A stretch of DNA of 64,000 nucleotides from Periplaneta americana (taxonomy: Eukaryota > Arthropoda > Insecta > Blattodea > Blattidae): the NCBI RefSeq assembly GCF_040183065.1, contig NW_027185566.1:248001-312000 (forward strand). Direction: 5' to 3'. Made by a program: the position numbers and the translations under genes. The notes beneath the pieces were generated by a model that did no database searches, had not been told where the DNA came from, and saw only the letters and a list, made by a program, of their open reading frames with translations. Shown here one piece after another: positions 10,201 through 18,640 of the stretch. Positions within the stretch are counted from its first letter, which is position 1. Every line of letters begins with the position of its first letter.

Positions 10201-10490
10201 AATATACAATTGGGTATCAAGACTTTTTGATTCAAGCCTGTGAGACTCGTTTGAGACCTATCATTTTGACCACTCTGTGTACTGTTTTGGGGTTAATACC
10301 CGCAATTTATGGATTGGGTGGAAGTAATGACTTCTTGAGACCTCTTGCTATTGCTTTGGCAGATGGGCTTCTTGTTGGAATGTTGGTTACTATCTTTTTG
10401 ATACCGTGTTTTTATCATATCCAAAGGGATTTCCAACTGTTATTTGTCAAACTTTTTTCTAAAAAAAGTCGGCAAAATCAAGTAGTTTAA
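7257..10490 (+). CDS. RND-family efflux transporter, permease subunit A (degenerate proton-relay residues)
   Basis: A 1077-residue resistance-nodulation-division inner-membrane transporter. It shows the expected plan: a first membrane helix at about residues 25-45, a large periplasmic loop, a block of helices (about 350-500), a second helix near 560, a second periplasmic loop and a final helix block (about 890-1060). In TM4 of AcrB two adjacent aspartates carry protons; here the pair reads Asp418-Gln419 (VVDQGIVVAEN). In TM10 the acidic residue next to the conserved Asn is also replaced (Asn961-His962), whereas the paralogue downstream has Asn-Asp. The TM11 arginine motif (RLRPI) is kept. No membrane-fusion adaptor or TolC gene lies beside it. 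AAGGAG precedes the ATG. Substrate unknown. Confidence 0.93.
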   Translation: MAQNDRDINIDKGIVSYFVNRPLLVNIFLIMVFLTGGMAFLQMQRDQFPEIDMKRSIVMTSYPGASAEDVELKVTKIIEDRVRTISNIKRFYSTSISNTSIVVVDFVVDLNKIDAQKAKADLRAEVKNAESSLPTSAGKPSVTDIDPTSSPIVYYMLFSDHLSNQQLREAALELENSFRGVEGIKDITKVGFRNKEYQVLADTQKMDAERITLSTINTAIANYNIRNGGGSIDEEYRNRNIVTESLFGSVKDVANLTLRENFAGENVKVKQIGEVNAGFAPSTRYARSERSNGILLQVQKKQTSDIITTVDALDATLNKTQAYFKEKYGAQLNIVKTYDTTVDIRDMLSITWENGWVGFVLVYLIMWAFLDMRTAWWAAFNIPVSMFMTFLWIYSQYGYGFNMITMFGLITVIGIVVDQGIVVAENIYQKIEQGLDPKRATIVGTNQIARAILAAVAITIAAFIPLLLLGDMIGQFLRALPTVVVVALIASTIEVFISLPSHIWKSAEKKIAKELKKGKNKNKGASESHASSMGWFSDGYKGCLRFILKYRYLTILVSLGLLYSSLIVAKHLPFIFFSDEEGTTINATFQAPQGYTLDQTYRLMKEVENQVIEEIPYGKELRTLTTQVGIRKDDPMSPAPAEPNTAFIQILLTPFSERSRNVVSIANALRKRLAEDKFISSNFEDMTISAEASGPPSDADFQWRISTDNRKLLKEVTDDMEAFVKSIKGVYGVDNSSKRVQTKLQVHMRDDMMNRLGVNPSVVSSTILTAYDGSLSANYIPDISDPTYVRLSLAEKYQRSQNELPNLLIPATRNQVRLKQVADIKEEIVPYMYRHYNGRLSYTLNGFVDKTVNTPLKVDEAIRKVFLKKYANMPNLWITQSGEGETMSIAFAGTSKALIVALIAILVILLLTLNSFAQSMFLIFVIPFSLIGVFYGFYFQGSPLGFFAMVGVLGLAGVVVNHAVVLVDIINHRFNAFHINKEYTIGYQDFLIQACETRLRPIILTTLCTVLGLIPAIYGLGGSNDFLRPLAIALADGLLVGMLVTIFLIPCFYHIQRDFQLLFVKLFSKKSRQNQVV

Positions 10491-10526
10491 GATTTGATGG
10501 TTTTGATACTGTAAAGTGGGTGATCA

Positions 10527-13500
10527 GTGAGACGAATTGTCAGCTTTTTTGTAAATAATCCCCTAATTGTCAATGTTATTTTAATAACATTGGTTGTTAT
10601 GGGGCTTATTATTGCTGGAAACATTCGGAAAGAGTCCTATCCTGATATTACATTTAATGTTATCCGTATTTCTACCACTTCTGAGGGTGCCTCCTTACGA
10701 GATACGGAACTTCTTATTTCCAAACCTATTGAAGAACAACTTAAAACAATTAGTGGGATAGAAAAATTTCAATCTTTTAGTTCGGCAGGAAATTCTCGAT
10801 TGAATGTTTGGCTAAATGTTTGGGGTGTAGATAAGTATGATACTGTGCAAGAAATTCGGGAAGCTGTTTCTGTTGCCAGTAAAGAATTTCCAGATGACAC
10901 AGATGCTTCTGTAATCAAAGAAATCAAAGCTAATGATTCACCCGTAATCCGATATCAGGTTAGATCTAGCACTCTTTCGCCTGTAGAAATGCACGATTTA
11001 CTCAAAGATTTCCAGCAAACTTTGGAAGGCGTTTCTGGAGTTGCAGAAGTGGATCTTTCTGGTTACCGAGAGAGAGAAGTTCAGATCAATTTTGATAATA
11101 CCAATATGCTACGTCAAAGTGTTTCTATTTTAGATCTCCAAAATGCGGTTCATAATTATGTAGTTAGGGAAAGTGCGGGTAATTTAAATGGTGCAGGTAT
11201 TAACCGCAATATAGGGCTTTTAACAGATTTTGAGCGTTCTGAAGATATTGCAAATATTAATATTAGACGGAGTTTTAATTCTCGGGGAATTAATGTTCAA
11301 GATATTGCACAGGTCACAGATGGTTTGGCGGATCAAACTCTTTTTGTACGAGGAAATTTAGAGCCAGGAATTACGGTGAGTATTTATAAAGAAGATGCTC
11401 AAGATAATTTTAAAGTTTTGGATAGGGTTCAGAAGGTGGTAGAAAAATTTAGATCGGTTGCTCAAAACCGGTATAATCGAGTGCCGAAAGATAAAATGAA
11501 ACTTTTACAACAACTTCAAACCTCTCCTTTTACTATTGGTATAGAAGATGCATTAACCCAGAAAGTGGTAGAAGAATATGGGTATAATGTGGAATTTCAG
11601 TCTTTCAAAGATGCCACCCAAGAAACCAAGAATTTATTGAATATTACGGCGAATAATGCATATCAGGGGATGCTTCTTGTCTTTATTACTTTATGGATTT
11701 TTTTAGATTTACGTATTGCTTTTTGGACCACAGTTTCTGTCCCTTTAGTTATGATTTTAACTCTAGTAGTGATCTACTTTTTGGGTTATAGTTTAAACAA
11801 CATGATCCTTTTTGGGATGATTACGGTACTTGGAATTCTTGTTGATGATGGGATTATTGTGTCTGAGAATATTTATAGGCTTCGAGCATTGGGTTATACC
11901 CCTAGAGATGCCGCTATTGAAGGAGTTATGCAGTTGGCAGTTCCTTTGGTGGCTACGGTCCTTACCACTGTTTGTGCTTTTATGCCGTTGTTGGTGGTAA
12001 AAAAGATTGATTTTTTGTATATTAATCAAATGCCTTTGGTCATTATTATTACTCTTATTATGTCTTTGGTAGAAGTATTTCTCTCCTTACCCGCTCACTT
12101 GGCACATGCTAAGGAAATTAAAGATTATTCTCGCTTGGAGTACCAAAAAAATCTCACTTGGGGCGATCGCTTTATGATTAGTCTTAAAAAAAGATATATG
12201 AAAAACCTTATTTGGATTGTAAAGTGGAGATATCTCATTTTTTTAGGTTTTTTTGCTTTGATTTTAAGTGCGGTATTTTTCGCCCAAAAAATTAAATTTG
12301 TTTATTATTCTAATGAGGAAAATGATGAAATCCGTTTTAGAATGGTGGCCCCTAATGGAACCAATTTAGAAGAGATGAATAAAAAAGTTTCGTTTGTAGA
12401 GCAAACTATCCTAAAACAACTAGGAGGAATAGGGAATCCACTTATTGCTATGTTTACAACAGTTGGTAGTGGTAGCCTAACTCCGACAGATAGTAGTGTG
12501 GCTAATGCTAATCAGGCGACTATTCGTCTTTATTTGAACAGTTTTTCCGAAAGAGATTTGACTGCGTCGGATATTGTGAGAAAATTTGAAAAGATATTAA
12601 AAAATAAAAGTGATTTTAGTAATTGGTTGGATTATCCTTACATTCGAAAAGATCCACAGGTAGCGACATTTATTAGTGAACCAACGTATACTCAATTCAC
12701 AGAAATTTATAAGGCGTTTCAAGCATTTAAAAATCCAGGAACTAAAATTACTACTGGGTATCAAGCATGGCTTAAAGACTACAACCAAAGAGAGATCAAA
12801 GTGACCAATGTGAGTCCATATTCTGTGTTTAGAGATGAAGTTAAAGATTTTATGAGTATGGAGTCTGGGTTTACTATGCTCAATATTAGTGAACCTAGAT
12901 TTGGACCAAGACAAAGTAATCCCATTGAATTGAGAATCATAGGGAACAACGATGAATTGAGAGAAAAAGCCATGCAGGAAATTTATAATTTTTTATCTGG
13001 TATTAATGGTGTTTTTGGAATTGAAGAGACGAGAAATGATACAGGCTTGGATTTTTTCTTGAATTTAGATGTCAGAAAAATGGAACAACTTGGTGTTACA
13101 CCGAGTGATGTGGCATCCAGTGTTAGGGCTGCTTTTTTAGGAGCCAAAGTAGGTACCATTGCTAGTGCCGATGAATCTGTGGAAATCAATGTAATTTTAT
13201 CTCACAAGGATAGAAGTTTTATTAAAAATTTGGAGAATATCCCCATACCTACTAATTATAAAACAGTTATTCCACTCAAAAATATTACTCAATTGGAATT
13301 ACACCAAGATGTATCTAGTGTTGTGAGAGAAAATGGGAAAAGGGCTTCTACCATCACAGCGGATGCGGATTTAAAACAGATAGATGTTCGTCAAATAGGG
13401 CTGTTGCTTGATAAGTATATTCCAGAACTTTTAGTGAAATATCCAGGTGTGGGAGTAGAAAAAGGGGGAGAATTGGCAGACACAGAAGAAACAGAAAAGG

Positions 13501-14048
13501 AGGCATCATTGGTAACTATGATGGGTATTGTTGGTATATTCTTTATTCTGCTCTTTACTTTTCGTTCTTTGAGTCAGCCTCTTATTGTTTTAGCCGTAAT
13601 TCCATTTGGAATTATTGGGGTTATTTATGCTTTTGTCATTCATAATCAAGCAATGTCCTTTTTTGGTATTGTCGGAATTATTGGCTTAACTGGTGTAATT
13701 ATCAACGATGCCATTGTGATGATTGACTATATTAATGTACTCACTAGGGAAGAGAAGGGTAAAAAAACTTTCCGTGAAATTGTTTGCCTAGGTTCGGCCG
13801 AAAGAATTAGAGCTGTTTTATTAACCACTTTTACAACGGTAGCAGGATTGATCCCATCTGTTTATGGTTGGGGTGGGTCTGTTTCTGTTTTAAGACCTCT
13901 CGCTATGTCTATGGCCTATGGATTATTATTTGGAACTTTTATTACATTGATCCTTATCCCTTGCCTTTATATCATTAATCAGGATATTAAAGATTTTCTT
14001 TCTTGGATTAAAAAATGGATCTTGAAAATTCTTAGGATGAGGCACTAA
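10527..14048 (+). CDS. RND-family efflux transporter, permease subunit B
   Basis: A 1173-residue RND transporter, paralogous to the gene before it and in the same operon (36-nt gap, GTG start with GGTGAT upstream). The architecture is duplicated as usual: TM1 near residues 10-30, a periplasmic loop, a helix block at about 375-530, a second loop and a final helix block (about 990-1160). The TM4 acidic pair is intact (Asp440-Asp441 in ILVDDGIIVSEN) and TM10 has Asn1060-Asp1061. TM11 keeps an arginine (RIRAV). It should therefore be able to couple transport to the proton gradient. At 1173 residues it is longer than AcrB (about 1050); the extra length is in the second periplasmic region. It may form heterotrimers with its neighbour, as MdtB and MdtC do. 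Confidence 0.94.
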   Translation: MRRIVSFFVNNPLIVNVILITLVVMGLIIAGNIRKESYPDITFNVIRISTTSEGASLRDTELLISKPIEEQLKTISGIEKFQSFSSAGNSRLNVWLNVWGVDKYDTVQEIREAVSVASKEFPDDTDASVIKEIKANDSPVIRYQVRSSTLSPVEMHDLLKDFQQTLEGVSGVAEVDLSGYREREVQINFDNTNMLRQSVSILDLQNAVHNYVVRESAGNLNGAGINRNIGLLTDFERSEDIANINIRRSFNSRGINVQDIAQVTDGLADQTLFVRGNLEPGITVSIYKEDAQDNFKVLDRVQKVVEKFRSVAQNRYNRVPKDKMKLLQQLQTSPFTIGIEDALTQKVVEEYGYNVEFQSFKDATQETKNLLNITANNAYQGMLLVFITLWIFLDLRIAFWTTVSVPLVMILTLVVIYFLGYSLNNMILFGMITVLGILVDDGIIVSENIYRLRALGYTPRDAAIEGVMQLAVPLVATVLTTVCAFMPLLVVKKIDFLYINQMPLVIIITLIMSLVEVFLSLPAHLAHAKEIKDYSRLEYQKNLTWGDRFMISLKKRYMKNLIWIVKWRYLIFLGFFALILSAVFFAQKIKFVYYSNEENDEIRFRMVAPNGTNLEEMNKKVSFVEQTILKQLGGIGNPLIAMFTTVGSGSLTPTDSSVANANQATIRLYLNSFSERDLTASDIVRKFEKILKNKSDFSNWLDYPYIRKDPQVATFISEPTYTQFTEIYKAFQAFKNPGTKITTGYQAWLKDYNQREIKVTNVSPYSVFRDEVKDFMSMESGFTMLNISEPRFGPRQSNPIELRIIGNNDELREKAMQEIYNFLSGINGVFGIEETRNDTGLDFFLNLDVRKMEQLGVTPSDVASSVRAAFLGAKVGTIASADESVEINVILSHKDRSFIKNLENIPIPTNYKTVIPLKNITQLELHQDVSSVVRENGKRASTITADADLKQIDVRQIGLLLDKYIPELLVKYPGVGVEKGGELADTEETEKEASLVTMMGIVGIFFILLFTFRSLSQPLIVLAVIPFGIIGVIYAFVIHNQAMSFFGIVGIIGLTGVIINDAIVMIDYINVLTREEKGKKTFREIVCLGSAERIRAVLLTTFTTVAGLIPSVYGWGGSVSVLRPLAMSMAYGLLFGTFITLILIPCLYIINQDIKDFLSWIKKWILKILRMRH

Positions 14049-15532
14049 TGAAACAAGTTTTACAAAAAATACAAACAGATTTTGGTTGTGATTATTATCA
14101 TATTTTAATGGGACAGGGTTTTTTTCAACAGGATTTTAGATCTCAACAGGTTTGTTTTGAAATGTTTTTTCGGTATCTTCCTTTTAAAGGGGGGTATGCC
14201 ATTTTTGCAGGTCTAGATTCTCTTTTAAAAATGATTTGTGGGTATACTTTCCCCAGCGAAACCTTGGATTTACTTACAAAATCTGGTCATTTTTCTCCAG
14301 AGTATTTATCTTATTTGTCTCGTTGGAAGTTTGAAGGAAGTATTTATGCTCTCCAAGAAGGAGAAATAATTTTTCCTGCATCACCTATTATCCGTGTTCA
14401 AGGGAATGCCTTAGAGTGCCATCTTATAGAATCTTTGGTTTTAAATACTATTAACTACCAAAGTTTGGTGGCGACTAAGGCAAGTCGAATTTTTGGTGCA
14501 TCTTACAATAAACCCTTTGTGGAGATGGGTTTAAGACGGGCTTATGGACCTAATGGGGCTTTTTTTGCAACTAGAGCTGCTTATATAGGCGGGGCGAATG
14601 GTACGTCTAATGTTGTAGCAGCAGCCCATTTAAATATACCTGTTATGGGGAGTATGTCCCATAGTTGGGTGATGAGCTATACAACAGAACTAGAGGCTTT
14701 TTTGACTTTTGGGAGGTTATATCCACATAATCAGGTATTTCTTCTGGATACCTATAATACTTTAAGACAAGGATTACCTCACGCTGTGGAAGCTTTTAAA
14801 ATCTTAAAAAAAGAAGGGGTTGGAACAGAAAAAAGCCTCAAGGCAATTCGTATTGATAGTGGTGATTTGGATTATCTTTCCAAAAACATTCGAGAAGTTT
14901 TAGATAAACAAGGTTTGGAAGATGTAAAGATTATGGCTTCGGATGGTATTGATGAGAGAATCTTAATGCAACTTCATCAAACTAAAGCTCCTATTGATAT
15001 TTTTGGAGTAGGAACCCAATTAGTTTCCAAGTTTAATTCAGATTTTTCAGGAGTCTATAAGCTCGTATCTGTCTATCAAGACTGTGTTTGGAGACCTAAA
15101 ATTAAGATATCAGACACGCCCAAAAAAACAACTATTGCTGGTAATAAAAATATTGTTCGTTTTTACGATCAAGAAGGTATTGCTCTTGTGGATTATATTT
15201 TTTTAGAGGAAGAACGAGAAGACTTGTTACTCAAACTGGATAACAAAGAAGAAATAGAAATGTTTTATCCCTTTTCACCTTATCTAAAAAAACGAATTTA
15301 CGAATACGGATATTACGAAATCCTTTTGGATAAAATGATGGAAAATGGGAAATTATTAGGAAAAACAAATGATAATCTTCAAGAAATCCAAGAATATATG
15401 AAAAAAAGACTGAATACCCTGCATTCAGGACATAAACGACTTGTTAATCCTCATACTTACAGAGTTGGGTACAGTCATAGATTAGCATCTATGACTTGGG
15501 ACGCACTAGCATCCCATAGTAGTCAAGCTTAG
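14048..15532 (+). CDS. pncB: Nicotinate phosphoribosyltransferase
   Basis: First step of the Preiss-Handler NAD salvage route: nicotinate plus PRPP to nicotinate mononucleotide. The 494-residue protein has the MSHSWVM segment containing the histidine phosphorylated in the family (His205), the LLDTYNT block, and the phosphate-binding IRIDSGDL and MASDGIDE motifs. The ATG shares a base with the stop of the RND gene upstream (TAATG) and uses a GAGG site inside that gene, so translation is coupled to the transporter. nadD and nadK, which act later in NAD(P) synthesis, are elsewhere in this window. It ends 4 nt from the convergent rseP. Confidence 0.96.
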   Translation: MKQVLQKIQTDFGCDYYHILMGQGFFQQDFRSQQVCFEMFFRYLPFKGGYAIFAGLDSLLKMICGYTFPSETLDLLTKSGHFSPEYLSYLSRWKFEGSIYALQEGEIIFPASPIIRVQGNALECHLIESLVLNTINYQSLVATKASRIFGASYNKPFVEMGLRRAYGPNGAFFATRAAYIGGANGTSNVVAAAHLNIPVMGSMSHSWVMSYTTELEAFLTFGRLYPHNQVFLLDTYNTLRQGLPHAVEAFKILKKEGVGTEKSLKAIRIDSGDLDYLSKNIREVLDKQGLEDVKIMASDGIDERILMQLHQTKAPIDIFGVGTQLVSKFNSDFSGVYKLVSVYQDCVWRPKIKISDTPKKTTIAGNKNIVRFYDQEGIALVDYIFLEEEREDLLLKLDNKEEIEMFYPFSPYLKKRIYEYGYYEILLDKMMENGKLLGKTNDNLQEIQEYMKKRLNTLHSGHKRLVNPHTYRVGYSHRLASMTWDALASHSSQA

Positions 15533-15536
15533 ATGA

Positions 15537-16907
15537 TTATCCAAATAAATCACCAATATCTTTAATAGTAACAAACACAAAGAGTGTTAAGAGCAGTACA
15601 ACTCCTATCATCTGTATAGTATTGAGGATTCTTGCATGAATGGGTCTTCTGATAATTCCTTCTATAACAGCAATTAACATATGTCCACCGTCCAGAGCGG
15701 GTAAAGGGAGTAAGTTAAAAAAAGCAAGTGCTAAACTGATGGTTCCAATAAAAGAAAGAAATGTGACAAAACCATGAGCCTCAGAAAGTCGTCCTACCTC
15801 GTAAAAGATTTTTACTGGACCAGAGAGACTATCACGAATTTCTTTATTTCCTCTCACTAGTTCAGAGATGGCTTTAGCATTGATAATAAGCATATCCCAA
15901 GATTTTGTCCATCCCAAACCTAAAGATTTGACAAAAGAAATATTTCTGTGTTCCCAGAGTGAAGAAACGGCCTCTCCTTCAAAAACAAATAGATTGACTC
16001 CTAAAACTTTTCTTTCTTTTGACAAAGTTGTATTTATATTGAGATTTACTGTATCATAAGGGTAGATTTTATTATTGAAAAAACTAGGATCTTTTTGTGC
16101 GAGTTCTTTGACATTTTTGTACCTATGTACAACAATTTTCACAGGTCCAGAAGATTTTTTAACGATGTCATTAAGATCTCTATCTGTTTGAAGTTGTTTA
16201 CCATTAGCACTAATAAGAATGTCACCGAACTGTAAACCCATCTGCTCAGCTGGAGAACCTTTCATTGTAGAAACAACGATGATCGGTCCTGTCTTTTGAT
16301 AGGAGAAGAAATCACTGTCGGGAAGGTTCTTTTCAGAAGGGCTAAAAGAGTAGTTGTCTATGGTTAGGATTTTTCCATTTCGTTCTACAGTAATTGTATT
16401 AGGACTTCCTAGATTTTTCAATAAAATCATTTGAATCTCATCCCAATATTGGATTTTTTGTCCATTTACCTCTAATATTTTATCTCCTGTTTGAAAGTTT
16501 TTACTACTTCGAGGAGGATCCACCACAGTATATTTGAGCCGGGTTTCTCCATTAATAGAAATAGCCGTAGTAATGAGAAAATAGCCTAATAAAAAACTAA
16601 ACAAAGGTCCAGCACCCACAACACAAAATCTTGCTATGGCACCTTTGCCAAAAAAACTATCTTTATCTGTATTTCTTTTGGTTGTACCAAAATCGGACTG
16701 ACCTTTAATAGCACAGTAACCTCCTAAAGGAATGAGACAAATTTTGTATAAGGTTCCCTTATATTTTTTCTGAAGCAAAGTGGGACCCATACCAATGGCA
16801 AATTCGTCAACTTGAATACCAAAAGCCCTAGCGACAAGGAAATGCCCTAGTTCATGCACAAAAACAAGAAATACAAATCCTAATAATCCGTATAATAAAA
16901 TCATCAT
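15537..16907 (-). CDS. rseP: Site-2 intramembrane zinc metalloprotease RseP (tandem PDZ)
   Basis: A 456-residue site-2 protease of the RseP/RasP family, which cleaves transmembrane segments of anti-sigma factors and remnant signal peptides. The first helix carries the zinc site FVHELGHF (His18, Glu19, His22), and the third metal ligand is in LPLPALDGGHML near residue 405. Two PDZ-like domains lie between the membrane blocks, around residues 130-200 (GDKILEVNGQ) and 210-290 (GDILISANGK), as in the enterobacterial enzyme rather than the single-PDZ Gram-positive form. It overlaps dxr by 4 nt. No anti-sigma factor gene is nearby to suggest the substrate. Confidence 0.95.
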   Translation of the reverse strand: MMILLYGLLGFVFLVFVHELGHFLVARAFGIQVDEFAIGMGPTLLQKKYKGTLYKICLIPLGGYCAIKGQSDFGTTKRNTDKDSFFGKGAIARFCVVGAGPLFSFLLGYFLITTAISINGETRLKYTVVDPPRSSKNFQTGDKILEVNGQKIQYWDEIQMILLKNLGSPNTITVERNGKILTIDNYSFSPSEKNLPDSDFFSYQKTGPIIVVSTMKGSPAEQMGLQFGDILISANGKQLQTDRDLNDIVKKSSGPVKIVVHRYKNVKELAQKDPSFFNNKIYPYDTVNLNINTTLSKERKVLGVNLFVFEGEAVSSLWEHRNISFVKSLGLGWTKSWDMLIINAKAISELVRGNKEIRDSLSGPVKIFYEVGRLSEAHGFVTFLSFIGTISLALAFFNLLPLPALDGGHMLIAVIEGIIRRPIHARILNTIQMIGVVLLLTLFVFVTIKDIGDLFG

Positions 16908-18052
16908 ATAAATTTCTCCACATTTTTTAAGATTTTTGACAGAAGTTCGTCTTTTATAGATAAAATATCAGAGATATTTTGAATAGTTACTACCTTTACC
17001 ATATCCAAATTAAATTTAACAAATTCTGGTATCTGAGTAAAGAGAATTCTCCCTTTTAAAAATAGTTCGTTAGCAATATCGTTGGCAATAGTGTATACCA
17101 TTTGATAAATATGAGACCCTTTTCCTATTTGATAGGCTAGTTGAAGCATGGGAAATTTTTTAAAATCAGGAAGACAGTAAATCTGTTCTCCCAAAAGAGG
17201 AGGAGATGGGGGAGCTACTTCAGGCATATGAGGGTACACTAAAGCCTGTGCAATCGGTATTTCCATACTCGGAAAATACTGATGACTAACCCAAGACCCA
17301 TTTTTTAAAAAGATCATAGCATGTGTTTGTGCCTGTGGATGAATGCGGACATGAATTTGCTCCACGGAAAATCCAAAAAGCTCTTTTGCCTCTAGTACCT
17401 CTAAACCTTTGTTGGCTAAGGTAGCACTTCCGAGTGTGATATTATTGCCCATATTCCAGACAGGATGAATTAAAGCATCTTGAGGTTGGATGTTGGTTAA
17501 TTTTTCTTGCGGATAGTTTAAAAAAGGACCACCTGATGCGGTAATTCCGATAGAATGAATCCAATCTTTTGGAAAATGATTTAGAAGAGTAAAAAGACTA
17601 AAATGTTCACTATCAATAGGAATTATTTGATCAGGAGTCTTGGCAGTTTGAAGTATCCATTGACCGCCCAAAATAACGGATTCTTTATTAGCCAAGAGGA
17701 GTTTTCTCCCAGATTGAAGAGTTTGATGAGTGTACCAAAGCCCTTCAGTGCCAGAGATCCCATTGATCACTGTAAATATTGTATCATCTTGGAAAAGAAA
17801 ATGTTCTAGTTCTTCTTGAGTGGTCAATATTTTTATGTTGGTTGTGTGAGCTAATAGTTTTTCTTTCATACTCAAGAGAGGACAAAAAACTACTTTAGGT
17901 AAGTAATTTTTGATAATTTGCAAAGCGAGAGAAAGATTGTTATAGAAAGAAAAACCATATAGACTAGAGCGAGTTATATCGAGTGCTCTTAAACTGAACA
18001 TTCCAATGGATCCAGTACCTCCCAATAAAAATATGTTTTGGCTTCTATTCAT
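16904..18052 (-). CDS. dxr: 1-deoxy-D-xylulose 5-phosphate reductoisomerase
   Basis: Second enzyme of the MEP isoprenoid pathway, making methylerythritol phosphate with NADPH. The 382-residue protein has the N-terminal dinucleotide motif LGGTGSIG, the metal and substrate segment IPIDSEHFSLF, the substrate loop ITASGGPF and the conserved HPVWNMGNNITLGSATLANK block. Its ATG lies within the last 8 nt of zapA. Placement beside rseP follows the common bacterial dxr-rseP pairing. It implies the cell makes isoprenoids by the MEP route. Confidence 0.96.
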   Translation of the reverse strand: MNRSQNIFLLGGTGSIGMFSLRALDITRSSLYGFSFYNNLSLALQIIKNYLPKVVFCPLLSMKEKLLAHTTNIKILTTQEELEHFLFQDDTIFTVINGISGTEGLWYTHQTLQSGRKLLLANKESVILGGQWILQTAKTPDQIIPIDSEHFSLFTLLNHFPKDWIHSIGITASGGPFLNYPQEKLTNIQPQDALIHPVWNMGNNITLGSATLANKGLEVLEAKELFGFSVEQIHVRIHPQAQTHAMIFLKNGSWVSHQYFPSMEIPIAQALVYPHMPEVAPPSPPLLGEQIYCLPDFKKFPMLQLAYQIGKGSHIYQMVYTIANDIANELFLKGRILFTQIPEFVKFNLDMVKVVTIQNISDILSIKDELLSKILKNVEKFI

Positions 18053-18356
18053 CTGTAATTTCCTCTAAGGATTGAGATAAATGATCGAGCCGATTAGAAA
18101 TACTAATAATATCTTTTGCAATTGAGAGTTTGGAAAGTTCTAAATCTTCTGCATGATTGGAGCGAAGCTCCTCCGCTAAATTGAGCGCTGTTAAAACGGC
18201 AACCTTGAGAGCAGAAGATAAATTAGTTGCTTTAAAAGTTTCTCTCATTTGTTCGTCTACAAAACTTGCCAGAGATTTTAATTCCTCTTCAGAAAGTCTT
18301 GGAGAAGAAATTTCAAAAGTTTGGTTGAAAATTTTAACTTCTATTTTTTTAGACAT
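18045..18356 (-). CDS. zapA: Cell division protein ZapA
   Basis: A 103-residue ZapA-family protein, expected to bundle FtsZ filaments at the division site. The N-terminal strand-turn unit (KIEVKIFNQTFEI) and the following SEEELKSLASFVDEQM helix match the globular domain, and the second half is a long helix suited to a dimeric coiled coil. It overlaps the coiled-coil gene upstream by one base (TAATG) and dxr by 8 nt. Small size makes the family call slightly less certain than for enzymes, but the pattern and its place after a small coiled-coil gene downstream of pheT are typical. Confidence 0.85.
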   Translation of the reverse strand: MSKKIEVKIFNQTFEISSPRLSEEELKSLASFVDEQMRETFKATNLSSALKVAVLTALNLAEELRSNHAEDLELSKLSIAKDIISISNRLDHLSQSLEEITDE

Positions 18357-18640
18357 TATTCACCATCATCCGTCATAAAAATAGAAGGTGTTTTTTTCTT
18401 TTTTTTATGCACAATATTTTTTTCTACTTCTATATGTAATTCTTGTCCAATCATATCTCTAAGGATATAAAGCTCCTGCAGTGTCTGTTGTTTTTTTTCT
18501 TCCAAATCTAGAAGTTGATTTTTTTGTTTAATAGAGTGAGCTAATAAGATATTGTTTTTATCTTTAATACGAGAAATACCATTTTCCAGTCGTTCCAAAG
18601 ACTGATCCAATAAAATAAGTGCTTCTTTGAGTGGATCCAT
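18356..18640 (-). CDS. Small coiled-coil protein of unknown function between pheT and zapA
   Basis: A 94-residue, mostly helical protein. Heptad-like leucines and isoleucines run from about residue 5 to 65, and a lysine-rich stretch (HKKKKKTP) lies near the C-terminus. I place the start at the ATG at 18640, which shares a base with the pheT stop (TTTTAATG) and has AAGGGAG just upstream; a longer reading begins inside pheT without a ribosome site. It is coupled to zapA by another one-base overlap. Position and coiled coil suggest a divisome or ZapA-partner role, but this is only context. I do not recognise a named family. Confidence 0.75.
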   Translation of the reverse strand: MDPLKEALILLDQSLERLENGISRIKDKNNILLAHSIKQKNQLLDLEEKKQQTLQELYILRDMIGQELHIEVEKNIVHKKKKKTPSIFMTDDGE

